This document shows, one piece after another, positions 7,001 to 7,764 of a DNA stretch of 7,764 nucleotides (position 1 is its first letter; every line of letters begins with the position of its first letter). The notes under the pieces are model-generated. The model saw nothing but the letters and a program-made list of their open reading frames with translations, made no database searches and was not told the origin of the DNA. The DNA is from DASUXY01 sp035301985 (GTDB taxonomy: Bacteria > Bacillota > Bacilli > Bacillales > Amphibacillaceae). Location: contig DATGTE010000045.1 of assembly GCA_035301985.1 (NCBI GenBank), forward strand, positions 1 to 7,764, written 5' to 3'. A program made the position numbers and the translations under genes.

Positions 7001-7764
7001 AAGACCAGCATCCGTTATCGGTTGATTTAGCGAAAGATGGCCACATTCTTGTCCTTTCGAGTCCGGGTTATGGAAAGTCGACGTTTTTACAGACCGTCGT
7101 TATGGATTTAGCACGGACACATCACCCAGGCCGATTGCATACGTACTTATTAGACTTTGGGACGAATGGTTTATTACCACTTAAAGATCTGCCACATGTT
7201 GCTGACACGCTGATGATCGATGAAACTGAAAAAATCGGTAAATTGATGCGCCGATTGCAAGAAAACATGAAAACACGTAAACGAAAATTGAGTAAACATG
7301 GTGTCGCAAATATCGCCATGTATGAACAAGCGAGTGGCGAAAGTGTCCCGAATATTTTAATCGTCATTGATAACTATGACAGCGTTCGTGAAACCGATTT
7401 TGTCGATGATTTCAATGCATTAATCACGCAAATTGCCCGCGAAGGCGGAGGTGTTGGCATCCACCTCATCATTAGTGCTGGTCGCCAAAACGCCTTGCGC
7501 ATGCCACTACAATCGAATATTAAAGTGCAAATACCGTTGTATTTAATTGATTATACAGAAGTTCGTTCCATCATCGGTCGAACCGAACTCGAAATTGAAG
7601 AAATTCCCGGCCGAGGGCTCGTGAAATTAGAAGAAGCGACTTTATTTCAAACCGCCCTCCCGACAAAAGGGGAAGATGCCTTACAAGTCATCGCAGCCCT
7701 ACAACAAGAAGCGAAAGAAATGGACGCGTATTGGGAAGGAGATCGCCCACGTCCGATTCCGATG
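4012..7764 (+). CDS. essC: T7SS FtsK/SpoIIIE ATPase EssC (YukB), 3' partial
   Basis: This encodes the first 1251 residues of the T7SSb motor ATPase, with the frame open to the last base. Staphylococcus EssC is about 1480 residues, so roughly 230 (the third ATPase domain) are missing. In order: two N-terminal FHA-like domains (about 1-85 and 95-178), without the usual Arg and Ser/His phosphopeptide residues; a proline-rich linker; two membrane segments (about 234-252 and 257-275); a DUF domain (about 280-600, with WMRWLPH at 452-458); ATPase 1 with Walker A GTTGSGKS (673-680), Walker B LFLISDE (778-784) and ATQKP (816-820); the linker PWLPPL; and ATPase 2 with Walker A SSPGYGKS (1016-1023) and a Walker B ending VIDN (1117-1121), where Asn replaces the catalytic Glu. 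The window ends at DRPRPIPM, the ATPase 2/3 boundary. EssC recruits and drives export of WXG100/LXG substrates. The start is GTG, after a strong ribosome binding site. Confidence 0.97.
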   Translation, partial: MAQFILVISYGKHLHKCHLPKDQQQMVIGNKWTDEVTFRELEQSVLVDWDGTKCQIEDNSLRIGEKLSLDIDHSPMNFYLLDLDSEHWHAYDISNQFNITFGAHNYDDVSVKETEIDFVLLRDQLKASFDLELHRGSVYHNYAQVTDNIAVEAGDELFFDGVMIIVGQEDLQMVAPKERFVSKLVPLLESDYPYDDEYPDYHRSPRIIYREPEEKQTIAKPPNKPSKPSEQLARTIVPPLVMIAALGIVSIFRPRGIYIIVMLSVTVVTVIFSITSYVKNVKQYKKDTKHRIKSYKAYLQRKTKELYEISEEQRHALYYHYPDIKQIRQMAMEVDARTYEKTMYHHDFLMYRVGIGKIDSSFETEFNEEEFTQHEDELVDAARTLHEQYREISNVPIATSLINGPVGYIGQRNLVLEQLQLLVMQTALFHSYHDLQFIVIFPEEEKSWWDWMRWLPHARLKDVNVRGFVYHERSRDQVLHTLYQILSERKLAVEEKSNKNEKIYFSPHYTILITDEEIILDHTIMEFFDEDPSELGVSLVFVQDVMQSLPEHVTTVIDILDANRGNIILEEGELVNQAFTPDHFPNGFNKEDVSRALAPLNHLQTLKSSIPETVTFLEMYGVEKVEELGVAHRWAQNETYKSMAVPLGLRGKDDLVYLNLHEKAHGPHGLVAGTTGSGKSEIIQSYIISLAVNFHPYEVAFLLIDYKGGGMANLFNQLPHLLGTITNLDGAQSMRALASIKAELEKRQRLFGEHDVNHINQYQKLFKEGEASEPMPHLFLISDEFAELKEEQPDFMKELVSTARIGRSLGIHLILATQKPSGVVDDQIWSNSKFKLALKVQDARDSNEILKTPDAAEITLPGRAYLQVGNNEIYELFQSAWSGADYVPDQDDQEFIDTTVYAINELGQYDILTEDLSGLDQQKEVEKTVTELDAVIDYIADYTEQQKIEPLPRPWLPPLQERIYLPDIHEVDYTMAWEREKAPLMPTIGFADFPELQDQHPLSVDLAKDGHILVLSSPGYGKSTFLQTVVMDLARTHHPGRLHTYLLDFGTNGLLPLKDLPHVADTLMIDETEKIGKLMRRLQENMKTRKRKLSKHGVANIAMYEQASGESVPNILIVIDNYDSVRETDFVDDFNALITQIAREGGGVGIHLIISAGRQNALRMPLQSNIKVQIPLYLIDYTEVRSIIGRTELEIEEIPGRGLVKLEEATLFQTALPTKGEDALQVIAALQQEAKEMDAYWEGDRPRPIPM

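Noticed and set aside
7122..7367. 81-codon minus strand ORF within ATPase 2 of essC
   Set aside because: It is antisense to conserved EssC sequence with no independent support.

Overview
This window is the core of a Firmicutes type VII secretion locus (T7SSb, also called Ess or Yuk/Yue). All five genes lie on the + strand. The low GC content, strong AGGAGG-type ribosome binding sites and protein families point to a Bacillaceae-like low-GC Gram-positive. The species cannot be fixed from the sequence. The order esaA-essA-esaB-essB-essC is the Staphylococcus/Listeria order, not the yukEDCB-yueBCD order of Bacillus subtilis.

Layout: 1-1612 is the C-terminal part of EsaA (YueB-like). It starts outside the window and holds an ectodomain remainder plus five C-terminal membrane segments. 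1587-2096 is EssA (YueC-like), overlapping esaA by 26 bases. 2108-2359 is EsaB (YukD-like), a small ubiquitin-fold protein. 2360-2596 is an unusually long spacer with no convincing gene but with coding-like frames and a 12-bp perfect palindrome. 2597-3913 is EssB (YukC-like): a pseudokinase-like cytoplasmic domain, one membrane segment, and an external domain ending in a very lysine-rich tail. 3914-4011 is a 98-base gap with a perfect TATAAT box and a strong ribosome binding site. 4012-7764 is EssC (YukB-like), starting at GTG and open to the window end. It carries the N-terminal FHA-like domains, two membrane segments, a DUF domain and the first two FtsK/SpoIIIE ATPase domains. The third ATPase domain lies beyond the window.

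How they work together (family knowledge): EsaA, EssA, EssB and EssC form the membrane machine that exports WXG100/LXG-type substrates. EsaB is a small cytoplasmic component or regulator. EssC is the motor. The WXG100 substrate gene (esxA) usually sits just upstream of esaA, and variable effector/immunity genes usually lie downstream of essC. Neither is in this window.

The system is a known type, not a new one. The points worth a second look are the 237-base esaB-essB spacer, the opposite-charge low-complexity tracts in the EsaA ectodomain and EssB tail, and the likely separate promoter for essC.
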